DNA of 64,000 nucleotides from positions 992,001 to 1,056,000 of the forward strand of contig CP117875.1 of assembly GCA_028736075.1 (NCBI GenBank), given 5' to 3'. The notes beneath the pieces are model-generated. The model had not been told where the DNA came from and made no database searches. It saw only the letters and a program-made list of their open reading frames with translations. This stretch comes from Chryseobacterium sp. KACC 21268 (GTDB lineage: Bacteria; Bacteroidota; Bacteroidia; Flavobacteriales; Weeksellaceae). Below are positions 32,217-42,038 of this stretch, piece by piece (the first letter of the stretch is position 1; each line of letters begins with the position of its first letter). Position numbers and translations under genes: made by a program.

Positions 32217-33323
32217 TTGAAATATTACATTATTGCAGGCGAGGCTTCCGGCGATTTGCACGCCTCCAACCTGATGAAGGCCATCAAACAAAAAGACCAG
32301 AACGCAGATTTCCGTTTTTGGGGTGGCGATTTGATGCAGAAGCAAGGCGGAACAATGGTCAAACATTACCGTGACCTTGCGTTTATGGGTTTTCTGGAAG
32401 TGGTTCAAAATCTGGGGACCATTCTCAATAATATCAAAATTTGCAAGAAAGATATTCAGGAATACAAACCCGATATGTTGATTTTGGTGGATTATCCAGG
32501 TTTCAATTTGAGGATTGCGAAGTTTGCGAAAGATTTGGGAATCAAAGTGGTTTATTATATTTCGCCACAACTTTGGGCTTGGAAGGAAGGTCGCGTGGAA
32601 ACCATCCGGAAATATGTGGACGAAATGCTTGTCATTCTCCCATTCGAAAAGGATTTTTACAAGAAACACGACATCGAAACACATTTTGTAGGTCATCCGT
32701 TGCTAGATGCGATTGAAGGCTTGCAATCTGTTGATATTCAAAAATTTAAATCAGAAAATAACCTTAACGAAAAAGAAATCATCGCCCTTTTGCCTGGCTC
32801 GCGGAAGCAGGAAGTTACAAAAATGCTGGAATTGATGTTGTCTGTAAGAAGTCATTTCGCTGATTATCAGTTCGTCATAGCTGGTGCGCCGAGCTTGGAG
32901 AAAGATTTCTACGAGCAGTTTGTAGATGCTGATGTTCATTTCGTTTCCAACAAAACTTACGATTTGTTGAGATGTTCCAAAGGCGCTTTGGTAACGTCCG
33001 GAACCGCAACCTTGGAGACGGCTTTGCTAAATATTCCAGAAGTCGTTTGCTACAGAGGAAGCCGAATTTCCTACGAAATTGGAAAACGGCTCATCAAAAA
33101 TATCAAATACATTTCGCTCGTCAATTTGATTATGGACAAAGAAGTGGTCACGGAATTGATTCAAAATGAATTGAATACGACTAACTTGGTCAAAGAACTC
33201 AATAAAATCCTCAAGACAGAAAAACGCGAACAAGTGTTGAATGACTACGAGATTTTACGTTCAAAATTAGGCGGAAGTGGCGCGAGCAATAACGCATCGG
33301 AAATCATCGTAAACTTGAAATAA
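32217..33323 (+). CDS. lpxB: Lipid-A-disaccharide synthase
   Basis: The 368-aa protein is LpxB: KYYIIAGEASGDLHASNLM at the N-terminus, GFLEVVQNLGTIL, LILVDYPGFNLRIAKF, YYISPQLWAWKEGR, HPLLDAIEG, LLPGSRKQEV and the late ATLETALLNIPEVVCYRGS. It condenses UDP-2,3-diacyl-GlcN with lipid X in lipid A synthesis at the inner membrane. The start is a TTG at 32217; no ATG is available near the conserved N-terminus. The TAATG overlap of one base couples it to the DUF1569 gene. Confidence 0.95.
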   Translation: MKYYIIAGEASGDLHASNLMKAIKQKDQNADFRFWGGDLMQKQGGTMVKHYRDLAFMGFLEVVQNLGTILNNIKICKKDIQEYKPDMLILVDYPGFNLRIAKFAKDLGIKVVYYISPQLWAWKEGRVETIRKYVDEMLVILPFEKDFYKKHDIETHFVGHPLLDAIEGLQSVDIQKFKSENNLNEKEIIALLPGSRKQEVTKMLELMLSVRSHFADYQFVIAGAPSLEKDFYEQFVDADVHFVSNKTYDLLRCSKGALVTSGTATLETALLNIPEVVCYRGSRISYEIGKRLIKNIKYISLVNLIMDKEVVTELIQNELNTTNLVKELNKILKTEKREQVLNDYEILRSKLGGSGASNNASEIIVNLK

Positions 33324-33778
33324 TGGATAAAATCGAAATACAACTTCAAAAGATAGAATCACTTTTGTCCAAAATTGATGTGACAAATGAGAAGGTTTCC
33401 AAAGCTTCGGTTGGTTGGCACCTCGAACATTTGTTGTTGATTCTAAACAGCAGTCTGAAAGGTTTGACGATGACGAATCCGAAAGATTACAATCCGAAAT
33501 TTAGTTTGAAGAAATTTGTTTTCCTCAATTTTGGCTTGATTCCGAGAGGAAAGATACAAGCGCCTAAACAATTTATTCCATTAGAAGTTCCGACTCAGGA
33601 AAGTATTTTGAAACTGATGAATCTAGCAAAAGAAAGATTGAAAGCTGTGGAGAACCTTCCTGAAAAATCATTTATCACACATCCTTTTTTAGGCGATTTT
33701 GATAAGAAAACAACCTTGAGATTTTTGTGGCTTCACAGCAATCACCATTTGAAAATTGTGGATGATATTTTGAAATAG
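33323..33778 (+). CDS. DUF1569 (DinB-like) protein
   Basis: The 151-aa helical protein has the DinB-type metal-binding histidine pattern: SVGWHLEHLLLILNSSLKG near residue 30 and LWLHSNHHLKIVDDIL at the C-terminus. DUF1569 members belong to the DinB/YfiT four-helix-bundle superfamily, whose members use thiols or act in small-molecule chemistry; the function here is unknown. Its start overlaps the lpxB stop by one base. Confidence 0.8.
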   Translation: MDKIEIQLQKIESLLSKIDVTNEKVSKASVGWHLEHLLLILNSSLKGLTMTNPKDYNPKFSLKKFVFLNFGLIPRGKIQAPKQFIPLEVPTQESILKLMNLAKERLKAVENLPEKSFITHPFLGDFDKKTTLRFLWLHSNHHLKIVDDILK

Positions 33779-33869
33779 AGTCTTTTTGTTTTAAAATTTT
33801 TCGCAAATTTCCGAGACAATCAGATTTTTATAAATTTAATTTGTAGATTTATAAAAACACAAATCAAAG

Positions 33870-35663
33870 ATGAACAAACAACCTTTGCTCATTTTAGTAA
33901 TCTGTCTCATACTTGGAATTCTCTTTCAGGAGTATTTGATTTTGAGTAAATTAACTGTTTTTAGTTTGTTGGTTTTCTCCAGTGTTTTATTAATTTCAAT
34001 CCTCATCAAATCTTCATTTTTCCAGAAAGCAAAACACTACTTCTTAGGTTTTTTCTTTTTTTCGATTGGAATTTTTATCCATTTTCAAAATTCTCACAAG
34101 CTAGCAATTCCAACTTTAAAAGAAAAAGAAAACATTGTTTTCCAACTCAGCAAGAAGCTGAATTCCAATGAAAAAAACAGACGTTATTTTGTTGAAATCT
34201 TAGCAATTCCTTCAAATGAAATAAAAGATTTCTCTCCAATCAAAACAGTTCTCAGCATTCCAAAAGAACAGGAACAGTTGGATTTTGAGCATTTTTATAA
34301 TGCCGAAGTTTACATTCATCAGCCGGAAAAAATCAACAATGATTTTCAGTTTGATTACAGAAAATATCTCGCAAGACAAGACGTTTATCTGCAAGCTTAT
34401 TTGCCAAATGACATTCTGAAAACTGCAAAAACCGAAGTTTCTTTTTCTGATAATATTCGGCAAAAGCGTCTTGAGATTCTCAACAAAATCAATCAAACGC
34501 CACTTTCTCCAAAGATTCAGGAATTTTTGAAAGGCATTATTTTGTCGGACAGAACCGAGATGGACAAAGAAACGGTTAACGATTTCAATCAAACTGGCTT
34601 GGTGCATTTGTTGGCGATTTCTGGGTCGCATATGGTGATTATTTTTTGGATGACGCTGTTTGTTTTGAATCAAATTATTCCAGTCAAGTTTCGGAAGCTT
34701 TCAATTATTCTAAGTCTAGCTTTGATTTGGGCTTTTGCTATTTTTATTGATTACGGAAGCTCTGTGATGCGGAGTTGTTTGATGATTTCGTGTTATTATG
34801 TGATGGTTTTGTTGCAACGGAAGTCGGATTTGTTGCATTCTCTGGCGTTGTCGGCGTTCATTCTTTTGATAGTAGATTCCAATCAGTTTTTTGATGTCGG
34901 GTTTCAATTGAGTTATGTCGCGGTTTTGGGAATTTGGTGGTTATCTGAACCGATTAAAAAACTATTTCGGAAACCAAGATATTGGCTGGAAGATTTCATT
35001 TACAGCATCACAGCGATGACTTTTTCTGCGCAGATTGCGACTTTGCCATTGGCCATTTATTATTTTCATCAATTTTCGTTGGTGTCCATTTTTGCGAATT
35101 TGCTCATCATTCCACTTTCCGAAATTATCATTATTTCATCATTATTAATGGTAATTGCCATCGCTTTTGGAATGAAATATCTCTTAATGTTTCAGATTTT
35201 CGATGCGTTTATCCTTTATGTTTTGAAAGCCATTCACTGGTTTTCCAGCTTTGAATCGTTGATGAATAAAGATATTCCGTTAAATATTTTGGAAGTCGGT
35301 GCTTTACTTTTGGGAATTTATTTCTTGAAATTCTTAATCAAAGACTTCTTTAATTTGAAACATTTGCTTCGATTCAGTTTTTGTCTTCTGTTGTTTTTCG
35401 GATTGAGAATCGGTTTTAATTATTATAATTTTGATAAAGAAGAAGTTCTTGTTCACCATTTTTATAAAGAAAAAATCATCAGCATTAAAAAGAAAAGTCA
35501 AATTGTTTTCTGGCTTAAGGAAAATAAAAATGAAGAGAAAATTAAAGATTTTGTCATCAATCCTTATTTGGTTTCCAGACGCATTTCCGATTACGATATC
35601 AAATACTATCCTGAAGATTCTGAAGCTTTTGTGTTTGAAGGTAATAAATTTGAGTTAAAATAG
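33870..35663 (+). CDS. ComEC/Rec2-like competence membrane protein
   Basis: The 597-aa protein has many hydrophobic segments. An N-terminal DUF4131-type region (residues about 30-190, two to three membrane segments and an OB-like part) is followed by the Competence domain from about 225 with the motif GLVHLLAISGSHMVIIFWM and SSVMRSCLMISCYYVMVLL. The usual C-terminal metallo-beta-lactamase domain is absent; the protein ends in a short soluble tail (475-597) of no clear fold. Full-length ComEC forms the DNA uptake channel. This shortened version occurs in Flavobacteriia; uptake function is uncertain. Confidence 0.88.
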   Translation: MNKQPLLILVICLILGILFQEYLILSKLTVFSLLVFSSVLLISILIKSSFFQKAKHYFLGFFFFSIGIFIHFQNSHKLAIPTLKEKENIVFQLSKKLNSNEKNRRYFVEILAIPSNEIKDFSPIKTVLSIPKEQEQLDFEHFYNAEVYIHQPEKINNDFQFDYRKYLARQDVYLQAYLPNDILKTAKTEVSFSDNIRQKRLEILNKINQTPLSPKIQEFLKGIILSDRTEMDKETVNDFNQTGLVHLLAISGSHMVIIFWMTLFVLNQIIPVKFRKLSIILSLALIWAFAIFIDYGSSVMRSCLMISCYYVMVLLQRKSDLLHSLALSAFILLIVDSNQFFDVGFQLSYVAVLGIWWLSEPIKKLFRKPRYWLEDFIYSITAMTFSAQIATLPLAIYYFHQFSLVSIFANLLIIPLSEIIIISSLLMVIAIAFGMKYLLMFQIFDAFILYVLKAIHWFSSFESLMNKDIPLNILEVGALLLGIYFLKFLIKDFFNLKHLLRFSFCLLLFFGLRIGFNYYNFDKEEVLVHHFYKEKIISIKKKSQIVFWLKENKNEEKIKDFVINPYLVSRRISDYDIKYYPEDSEAFVFEGNKFELK

Positions 35664-35702
35664 TTTTAATATTATAAAGACTTTAACCAATTCTTATATT
35701 TA

Positions 35703-35978
35703 ATGAAAGACAAAATTTTATTAATATCGTCAGTTTTATTGTTCACTATCGCGATGGCAATAGGTTTTCATCCAGGTGACTCGTCCAAACTTTTACTTTT
35801 TATTTTATTATTAATTTTTATTTGTGGATTAAGCATCTCTTTTATGGTCTTTGCATTGTCGAAAGAGAATTCTAAATCTGCCTTTTCGGAAAGCTTAAAA
35901 TATTCTTTTGGGTTAAGTTCATTAGTTTTGATTATTGGATATCTTGTTTTTTTTCTTTACCCAATAATTTTTGATTGA
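35703..35978 (+). CDS. Small membrane protein
   Basis: The 91-aa protein has three predicted membrane segments (residues about 3-20, 29-52, 68-90) linked by short polar loops. It is coupled to the following gene by a TGATG overlap. No family recognised. Confidence 0.65.
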   Translation: MKDKILLISSVLLFTIAMAIGFHPGDSSKLLLFILLLIFICGLSISFMVFALSKENSKSAFSESLKYSFGLSSLVLIIGYLVFFLYPIIFD

Positions 35979-36361
35979 TGAAAATCATATATAAAATATT
36001 AGCATCGGTCTTGCTGTTTTCATCAGTTTTTATGACATTTATGATGGGAGGTATTCTTACAAGTGAAGGTAGAAATGTATTTTCACCTTACATTGATACG
36101 CAGTTTGCACCACAATATTCTCCGGAAAAGTTTGAATTGATAAAAGTGGGTCAATCTATAAAAGATGTTGAAGCCATCGTTGGAAAACCATTGCGAAAAA
36201 CTATGGATTCTACAGTGCAGGAAACTCAATATTGGTACACGATGGACAGTAAATTACACTTTAACAAAAAAAGTGGGGATTTTGCTTGGTATGTGTCTAT
36301 AGTATATTTTGATTCTGAGGGATATGTTAAAAATATAGTTAAACAATGGGCTTATGATTAA
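35978..36361 (+). CDS. Putative exported protein with BamE-like domain
   Basis: The ATG at 35978 (MKIIYKILASVLLFSSVF) gives a signal peptide or membrane anchor of about 25 residues. The remaining 100 residues include KVGQSIKDVEAIVGKPLRKT and YWYTMDSKLHF, the pattern of small BamE/SmpA-like domains (motif G-x-s-x-x-d-V-x-x-l-x-G-x-P). The assignment is by motif only. It overlaps the upstream membrane protein gene by one base, so the two are co-expressed. Confidence 0.6.
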   Translation: MKIIYKILASVLLFSSVFMTFMMGGILTSEGRNVFSPYIDTQFAPQYSPEKFELIKVGQSIKDVEAIVGKPLRKTMDSTVQETQYWYTMDSKLHFNKKSGDFAWYVSIVYFDSEGYVKNIVKQWAYD

Positions 36362-36389
36362 GCTTATGTATTTTGACTAATGAAACAAG

Positions 36390-36422
36390 AACCCTTTCAG
36401 AATTTCAAACTCTGAAAGGGTT
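36390..36422. terminator. Bidirectional terminator
   Basis: AACCCTTTCAGA pairs exactly with TCTGAAAGGGTT around a 9-nt loop, between convergent genes. Confidence 0.85.
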
Positions 36423-36444
36423 AAATTGAAATATCATTAATTTC

Positions 36445-37464
36445 TTATCTCACTACTGGCGCTACTTTCTCACCAAATAGTTCTATCGATTTCATCATCA
36501 CATCGTGTGCAGGATCGCCCACATCCATATGTCCGATGAATCTCGTCAAGCCAAATAATTCTTTCATTTCCGCTATCTTATCGGCTACTTCATTTGGACT
36601 TCCGATGAAGAGTGCGCCATCTTTGCTTCGTCCGCCTTCGTATTGGTCTTTGGTGTATGGCGCCCATCCACGGCTTCTGCCGATTCTGTCCATCTGAGAT
36701 TTGTAATTGAAAAAATATTGGTCGATATCCTTTTGGTCGTCACTCACAAAAGAGTGAGAATGGATGGCGATCTGCATTTTGCTTTCGTCGTGTCCCGCTT
36801 TCAGATATTCTTGTTTGTAAAAATCAATCAAGTTTTTGAATTGTCTTGGCATTCCGCCGATGATGGCAACAATTAATGGTAGACCAAGTTTCGCGGCTCT
36901 CAAAACAGATTCCGGCGTTCCGCCAACTGCAATCCAGATTGGCAATTTGCCTCCGTTGTAAGCTCTTGGATAAACAGCTTGATTTTCCATCGGCGCACGA
37001 AGTTTTCCAGCCCAGCTCACATTTTCTTCACTATTGATTTTCAATAATAAGTCCAATTTCTCTTCAAAAAGCTGATTGTAATCTGATAAATCATAACCAA
37101 ACAAAGGGAAAGATTCGATGAAGCTTCCTCTTCCAACGAAAATCTCAGCACGCCCTCTGGAAATCAAATCGATGGTGGAAAAGTTCTGATAAACTTTCAC
37201 AGGTTCCGATGAACTCAAAACCGTTACGCCGCTTGCCAATTTGATGTTTTTCGTGATACTTGCCGCAGATGCCAACAAGATTTCTGGAGACGATACCGCA
37301 TAATCTTCTCTGTGATGTTCGCCCATTGCGAAAACATCAAGTCCAACCTCATCCATCAGTTTTACCTGATCTAAGATTTCGTTTAATTTTACGCTTGCGT
37401 CTCTATATTTTCCGGTTTTTGTGTCCAAAGAAACATCTCCGAACATTCCTATTCCTAATTCCAT
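36445..37464 (-). CDS. LLM class flavin-dependent oxidoreductase
   Basis: The 339-aa protein has the bacterial-luciferase-like TIM barrel: GLDVFAMGEHHREDYAVSSP near residue 40, IKLASGVTVLSSSEPVKVYQ, RAEIFVGRGSFIESFPLFGY and PIWIAVGGTPESVLRAAKLG. Members use FMNH2 and oxygen on small aldehydes, sulfonates or other substrates. The substrate is unknown. No flavin reductase gene is nearby; the gene is flanked by an acyltransferase on the same strand with its own upstream gap. Confidence 0.9.
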   Translation of the reverse strand: MELGIGMFGDVSLDTKTGKYRDASVKLNEILDQVKLMDEVGLDVFAMGEHHREDYAVSSPEILLASAASITKNIKLASGVTVLSSSEPVKVYQNFSTIDLISRGRAEIFVGRGSFIESFPLFGYDLSDYNQLFEEKLDLLLKINSEENVSWAGKLRAPMENQAVYPRAYNGGKLPIWIAVGGTPESVLRAAKLGLPLIVAIIGGMPRQFKNLIDFYKQEYLKAGHDESKMQIAIHSHSFVSDDQKDIDQYFFNYKSQMDRIGRSRGWAPYTKDQYEGGRSKDGALFIGSPNEVADKIAEMKELFGLTRFIGHMDVGDPAHDVMMKSIELFGEKVAPVVR

Positions 37465-37544
37465 AATAGTCTCATTTTTTGATAGAACAAATTTACAGCT
37501 TCAAGATTTGGCTGGCATTGATGTAGGGTAATTACCATTCTGAA

Positions 37545-38624
37545 CTAATTGTCTTTTTGTTTTAACTTTAAAAACTGCTTTTCAAAAAGATGATAGGATA
37601 GGAAAGATAGGATAAGTGTGGAACCAAAGGACAAAAGTGTAATTGCTATCCAATTTAAATCAAGATTTGATCCAATTTTAATAAAAAAATTGATACAGAT
37701 TGTATGGAAAAGATACAAACCATAGGTGTACTTTCCCAGTTTTGCCAGAATGCTGTCATCAGAGATTTTGAAAACATTTTTTTCTCCCAGCGTAAAGAGA
37801 ATTAAAATAGAAAAAAGTACCCCAAAGAAGATAGAACTGTATTTCTCATCAGGCATTACAGGAATATTAGTACAAACGACAATAGCTACGACTACGAAAA
37901 CAGCATAAAAATATTTGGAGACGCTTGGGATGCTCTCAATTTTAGATAAGAAGTCTTTTTTGAAAACAAATAGATAAGCCGGAATCGCCCCGAAAGCAAA
38001 ATAATGGATATTCGAAAGGATATCGCTCGTCGGGATATTGTAGTTCTTATAAATAACTGTGGACACAAATGCCAAAACAATACTTGCAATAATCAATTTG
38101 GGTATGTTTTTCAAGGATATGAAGTAAAATATCAATCCCCAGATAATGTAAAAATGTTCTTCAATGCACAAAGACCACATAACAATTAATGGGGAAACAT
38201 TTGGAAATTCATTTTTGTACATCATCACGTAGTTCTCCAGAAAGGTCAGCGTGAAAAACCAGTTGGGCTGATAGCCTTCATTTGAATAGCCAATATTCAG
38301 TAAATTAAGAATGTAAGGCGTACAAAATGCAAACAAAACCATTGCATAGTACAAAGGCCAAATTCTCAGGATTCTGCGCCAGAAAAATTTTTTAAGTGGA
38401 ACTTTGTTATCATTATTAAGTTTTTCCAGAATCAAAATGTAAGTGATCAAAAATCCGCTGAGAACAAAGAAAAACGATACACCTACGCCTCCTGACTTAG
38501 TGAAGTAATGCAAAAAATGACTATTGGGAATTGGAGAATGATGCAGAAAAACCAACAGGAAGGACAGGAATCTCAGTGAATCAAACGTATGAAAATGTAC
38601 TCTTTTTATTTTTAAAATGCTCAT
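37545..38624 (-). CDS. Acyltransferase 3 family membrane protein
   Basis: The 359-aa protein has about ten membrane segments. Family features are an early His-rich segment FLSFLLVFLHHSPIPNS, GGVGVSFFFVLSGFLITY, and RRILRIWPLYYAMVLF (basic RxxR of the acceptor region). These enzymes move O-acyl groups to sugars of exported polysaccharides or lipopolysaccharide. The start at 38624 is supported by the family N-terminus. No glycan synthesis genes are adjacent. Confidence 0.9.
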   Translation of the reverse strand: MSILKIKRVHFHTFDSLRFLSFLLVFLHHSPIPNSHFLHYFTKSGGVGVSFFFVLSGFLITYILILEKLNNDNKVPLKKFFWRRILRIWPLYYAMVLFAFCTPYILNLLNIGYSNEGYQPNWFFTLTFLENYVMMYKNEFPNVSPLIVMWSLCIEEHFYIIWGLIFYFISLKNIPKLIIASIVLAFVSTVIYKNYNIPTSDILSNIHYFAFGAIPAYLFVFKKDFLSKIESIPSVSKYFYAVFVVVAIVVCTNIPVMPDEKYSSIFFGVLFSILILFTLGEKNVFKISDDSILAKLGKYTYGLYLFHTICINFFIKIGSNLDLNWIAITLLSFGSTLILSFLSYHLFEKQFLKLKQKDN

Positions 38625-38740
38625 CTTGCTTTGTCCTGTAATAATGTTGGGCTGTACGAAAATACTATTTATATGTAATAATTAAATAACTGATTTTCAT
38701 AATAAGTTGAATTTGCAAAATTTGAATCATATTAATGACA

Positions 38741-38767
38741 AAAAGCCCCAGAAAGATCTGAGGCTAA
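38741..38767 (-). terminator. Terminator after the choice-of-anchor I protein gene
   Basis: AAAGCC-CAGA pairs with TCTG-GGCT across an imperfect stem, downstream of the stop on the minus strand. Confidence 0.6.
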
Positions 38768-38794
38768 AAAAAGAAAATTTAAAGATAAAAAGGA

Positions 38795-41700
38795 TTATTT
38801 TACGATCACTCTCTTCACGTCGCCACCTGAGGTCTTCACCAGATAAACGCCTGTAGAAAGTTTTGAAGTGTCAATTGTTAAAGCATTGTTTTCTTTGTCT
38901 AATAATTTTCCGGACATATCATACAATTCGTAACCTTGAGCTCTGTTAAAATACAAAGCATTTCCCTTATTCACAGGATTAGGGAAGATGTTGAAGGTCG
39001 ATTTCTCAGATTTTACATCGCCAGTTGCTAAACTTGGAGAAACAACCACTTCGTACATAGACAAAGTACCGCTGATCTCATTGGCAACAATCACGTAGCC
39101 TTTTCCTGTCGTGGAGTTTTCGGGAGCAATGTAGGTGATGCCTTCCGGACCATTGTCGCCACCGTAGGCCGTTGTCATTCTGGAATGCTTGTAGTCTGTG
39201 AATGTCACATTGCTAGGATCTGTCACATTGTAAACCATAACGCCACCTGTTCTTTCTAAAGTTACGAATGCGAAAGTCTGTCCATTAATTGTTCCAAGCG
39301 TTACGCCTTCTGGTTCTGGGCCTTTTGCACGACTACGATTTTTAGCACCATTGGCCTCATTATCTGCATTGAAGATCAAAGGATGATTGGCTGCAATGTG
39401 TCTTTCGAACTGGTCGCCGCTGTCGTAAACAATCTCTTTTGAATCTGCATTGAAAATCGAGAATGATCTGGCACCCAAAGCATTGATCTGTTCAAATTCA
39501 TTATCACCGTCTGTATTTCCGTTCATATTTGTCACCCGGAATCTGCCTAGATTGTGTGTTGCCTTTAGAATAGAAGCATTAGGGAAAATAGTTGGGTCTA
39601 ATGTATAGCCGTTTGCGCCAACCGTCGTTCTCTCGCTGAAACCGCTAAGATCTTTCTCGTCACCTTCATTGGCTGTCACAATGTAATTGGTATTTCCAAC
39701 TTTAAGGTAAGCCATTGCATCAGGATTGTAGTAAGCTTTTACAGGCCAGTTGGCGATTAGGATTTCCCCGTTGTTATCCGAAGCGTCGAAGCCGTTTCCT
39801 GGGAGACTCATATCTTTTTGTCCCAATCCCCAGATATTCCCCAAGGTTTTTGTTGCTAAATTGACCTCAATCACGGCATTGTTTTCCTGACAAGAGACCC
39901 AGGCTTTCTGGCTATCTGCGCTGATGGCAATATATTCTGGTTCCAAATCCTGCGCTAGAGTGCTGGTAGATTTTACTTTTCTTCCGCCAGTGGCTGCCAA
40001 CGCTGCTTCCTGACCATTGAAAACCTGCAAAGAAAGTGTCGTCACATTCGACTGAAGAAGATTTGGAATTCCTCCCGTGATATCGATAATGCTGATAGAA
40101 CCTTCCGGATCCACGGTGTACACATCATTTGGTTCGCCTTCGTTGGCAGTCATCACTTTCGTACCGTCCGGCGTGAAGGTCACCATATCTGGCAGAACAC
40201 CAACATTGACTTGCTTAATAAAATTACCATCGATATCAAAGAAAACGACAGAGCCATTGTCCTGAGCGTTGGTCGCATTAGGTGAAGCTACAGCGATGAT
40301 TCCATTTTTCACAGCCACACTTGTGATGCCACCATAAGGAAGCATATTCACAGTTTTGATGACGCTTGGACTGGTTGGATTACTGAAATCAATAATATCA
40401 AAAACATCTGTCAAAGAACTGATCGTGAACAATCTTTGCGTTGCAGGATCGTGAACCACAATTTCTGTAGAACTATTATTATTTCCAGAAGGATCAAAGA
40501 AGCCCAGATAATTGAGTTCAATTTGTTTTGATGCAACCGGAGCTTGTTTGTCATTGTCAACGATATAAATGGTAGAAAAAGCGTCGCCGGAAATAGTTGC
40601 GCCAATCGGATTTTCAAGTCCTAAAACAAAGTATTCCGCGTGTTGCTCTTCCAAAGTATCATCAATGATTGGAATGTCTATAGTAATGCTCGTCGTAGAA
40701 GGTGTAATATTAATTGTTTGATTGGATAAAGTGAAATCACTGCTGTCTGCTGTACTGAATGGCGCAGGTTTCACCCCCAAATTTACAGTCGCTGCTGAAG
40801 GATTGGTGACATTAATCTTGAATGCTAACGTTCCCGCATTCTCATTGACCTTAATGAAATTCTTATCCAAAGAAATGTTTGTTCCCGCGGTGGTGAAAGT
40901 AGATGAGGTGCTCGTTGTAATCGCATTGTCACTTGTGTCCTCAACTACATTTGGTTTTAAAGCTAAATAATAAGTTTGATTTGGAACCAAACCGCTGGTC
41001 GGAATGACTGTAATTTTGTTGTCAGCAAAAGTTGTGGTGAAAGGCACTGCATTTCCTGTAGCGTTATTCAATCTTAATTCAACCAAATTCTGAGCATTGG
41101 CATCAGTGATTGCGGAATTGTCAATTAGTCTAACATTTTCATTAAAGGTAATACTTGGATTTACAGTTGTGGAAGCATTGTTGACATTATTTGCCGGAGC
41201 GTAAGTCGCAGTCGGTGCGGTTGTATCGAGACCTCCAATTGGATCTGCATCTACTGTGAAATTATCAAATCTATTGTTTCCAACATTTCCGCCTGCGCCT
41301 GTGGAGAATTCAACCTTAAGTTTAAAATTCGGATTGTTGGCAACACCTGAGATTGTGGAAAGATCAAAGGTGATCAGTTGTGGATTGGCTTCTTGGGAAA
41401 TGACGGTCTGGTACTGCGTGAAGGTGGTCCCATCCAAAGAATAGGACCAGGCTTGTGTTCCTGCCCCAGATCCTGAACGTCTTGTCGTGAATTTTACAAC
41501 GACATTATTGTAACCTGTGGTTGGCAAATTGAATTGCACATTCCCATTGATGGGGTAATTATATCTCAAATGCGTTCCGGAAGGGTCTCCGTTTCTAGCA
41601 TTCAGGTTTTCTACGTTGAAGTTTTGTCCGGTTCCTCCCGCAAAATCGATGAAAGTATCTGTGTTCCCTGTTCCTGTAGAGATGGCAGAGATAGAACCAT

Positions 41701-41848
41701 TTAATAATGAGACAGTAGGAGTAGTGATGCTCGCAACGGAAGCATTGTTGTTGAAGTTCCAATAGTGAACCAAAGTTTGTCCCGAAGCAAGGCCGTGAAA
41801 CATTGCAGCAATCGGCAAAAGACCTCTGAAAAGGTATTTGTTTTTCAT
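38795..41848 (-). CDS. Secreted choice-of-anchor I family protein with T9SS sorting domain
   Basis: The 1017-aa protein has a signal peptide (MKNKYLFRGLLPIAAMFHGL then ASG). Next come a lamin/jelly-roll type beta region (30-200), an SbsA-like Ig domain (about 215-325, ATYAPANNVNN and NQTYYLALKP), a Calx-beta domain (330-430, DDTLEEQHAEYFVLGLENP) and a large choice-of-anchor I beta-propeller domain (about 450-930, GGITSVAVKNGIIAVASPN, DMVTFTPDGTKVMTANEGEP, EPEYIAISADSQKAW). The C-terminal 75 residues are a type A T9SS sorting signal (FNIFPNPVNKGN; SKLSTGVYLVKTSGG). It is exported across the outer membrane and attached to the surface or released. The choice-of-anchor I domain is of uncertain catalytic role. 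Confidence 0.88.
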   Translation of the reverse strand: MKNKYLFRGLLPIAAMFHGLASGQTLVHYWNFNNNASVASITTPTVSLLNGSISAISTGTGNTDTFIDFAGGTGQNFNVENLNARNGDPSGTHLRYNYPINGNVQFNLPTTGYNNVVVKFTTRRSGSGAGTQAWSYSLDGTTFTQYQTVISQEANPQLITFDLSTISGVANNPNFKLKVEFSTGAGGNVGNNRFDNFTVDADPIGGLDTTAPTATYAPANNVNNASTTVNPSITFNENVRLIDNSAITDANAQNLVELRLNNATGNAVPFTTTFADNKITVIPTSGLVPNQTYYLALKPNVVEDTSDNAITTSTSSTFTTAGTNISLDKNFIKVNENAGTLAFKINVTNPSAATVNLGVKPAPFSTADSSDFTLSNQTINITPSTTSITIDIPIIDDTLEEQHAEYFVLGLENPIGATISGDAFSTIYIVDNDKQAPVASKQIELNYLGFFDPSGNNNSSTEIVVHDPATQRLFTISSLTDVFDIIDFSNPTSPSVIKTVNMLPYGGITSVAVKNGIIAVASPNATNAQDNGSVVFFDIDGNFIKQVNVGVLPDMVTFTPDGTKVMTANEGEPNDVYTVDPEGSISIIDITGGIPNLLQSNVTTLSLQVFNGQEAALAATGGRKVKSTSTLAQDLEPEYIAISADSQKAWVSCQENNAVIEVNLATKTLGNIWGLGQKDMSLPGNGFDASDNNGEILIANWPVKAYYNPDAMAYLKVGNTNYIVTANEGDEKDLSGFSERTTVGANGYTLDPTIFPNASILKATHNLGRFRVTNMNGNTDGDNEFEQINALGARSFSIFNADSKEIVYDSGDQFERHIAANHPLIFNADNEANGAKNRSRAKGPEPEGVTLGTINGQTFAFVTLERTGGVMVYNVTDPSNVTFTDYKHSRMTTAYGGDNGPEGITYIAPENSTTGKGYVIVANEISGTLSMYEVVVSPSLATGDVKSEKSTFNIFPNPVNKGNALYFNRAQGYELYDMSGKLLDKENNALTIDTSKLSTGVYLVKTSGGDVKRVIVK

Positions 41849-42038
41849 GTTTACTTTTATTTTAGATTGGCGTAAAGATGAAATAAAATCCTGTCCAGAT
41901 ACTTTAAATGAATCTTAATTAATGTTTAAGAAAGCTTGTGTTGATGGTTGTTTTACCGTTGCTTTTAAGTGAAAGTTAATCAAGAGTTATCATTAAGATA
42001 ATTGAGATTGAGCCAAAAGTTCCGCATCTTGCAAGTCC

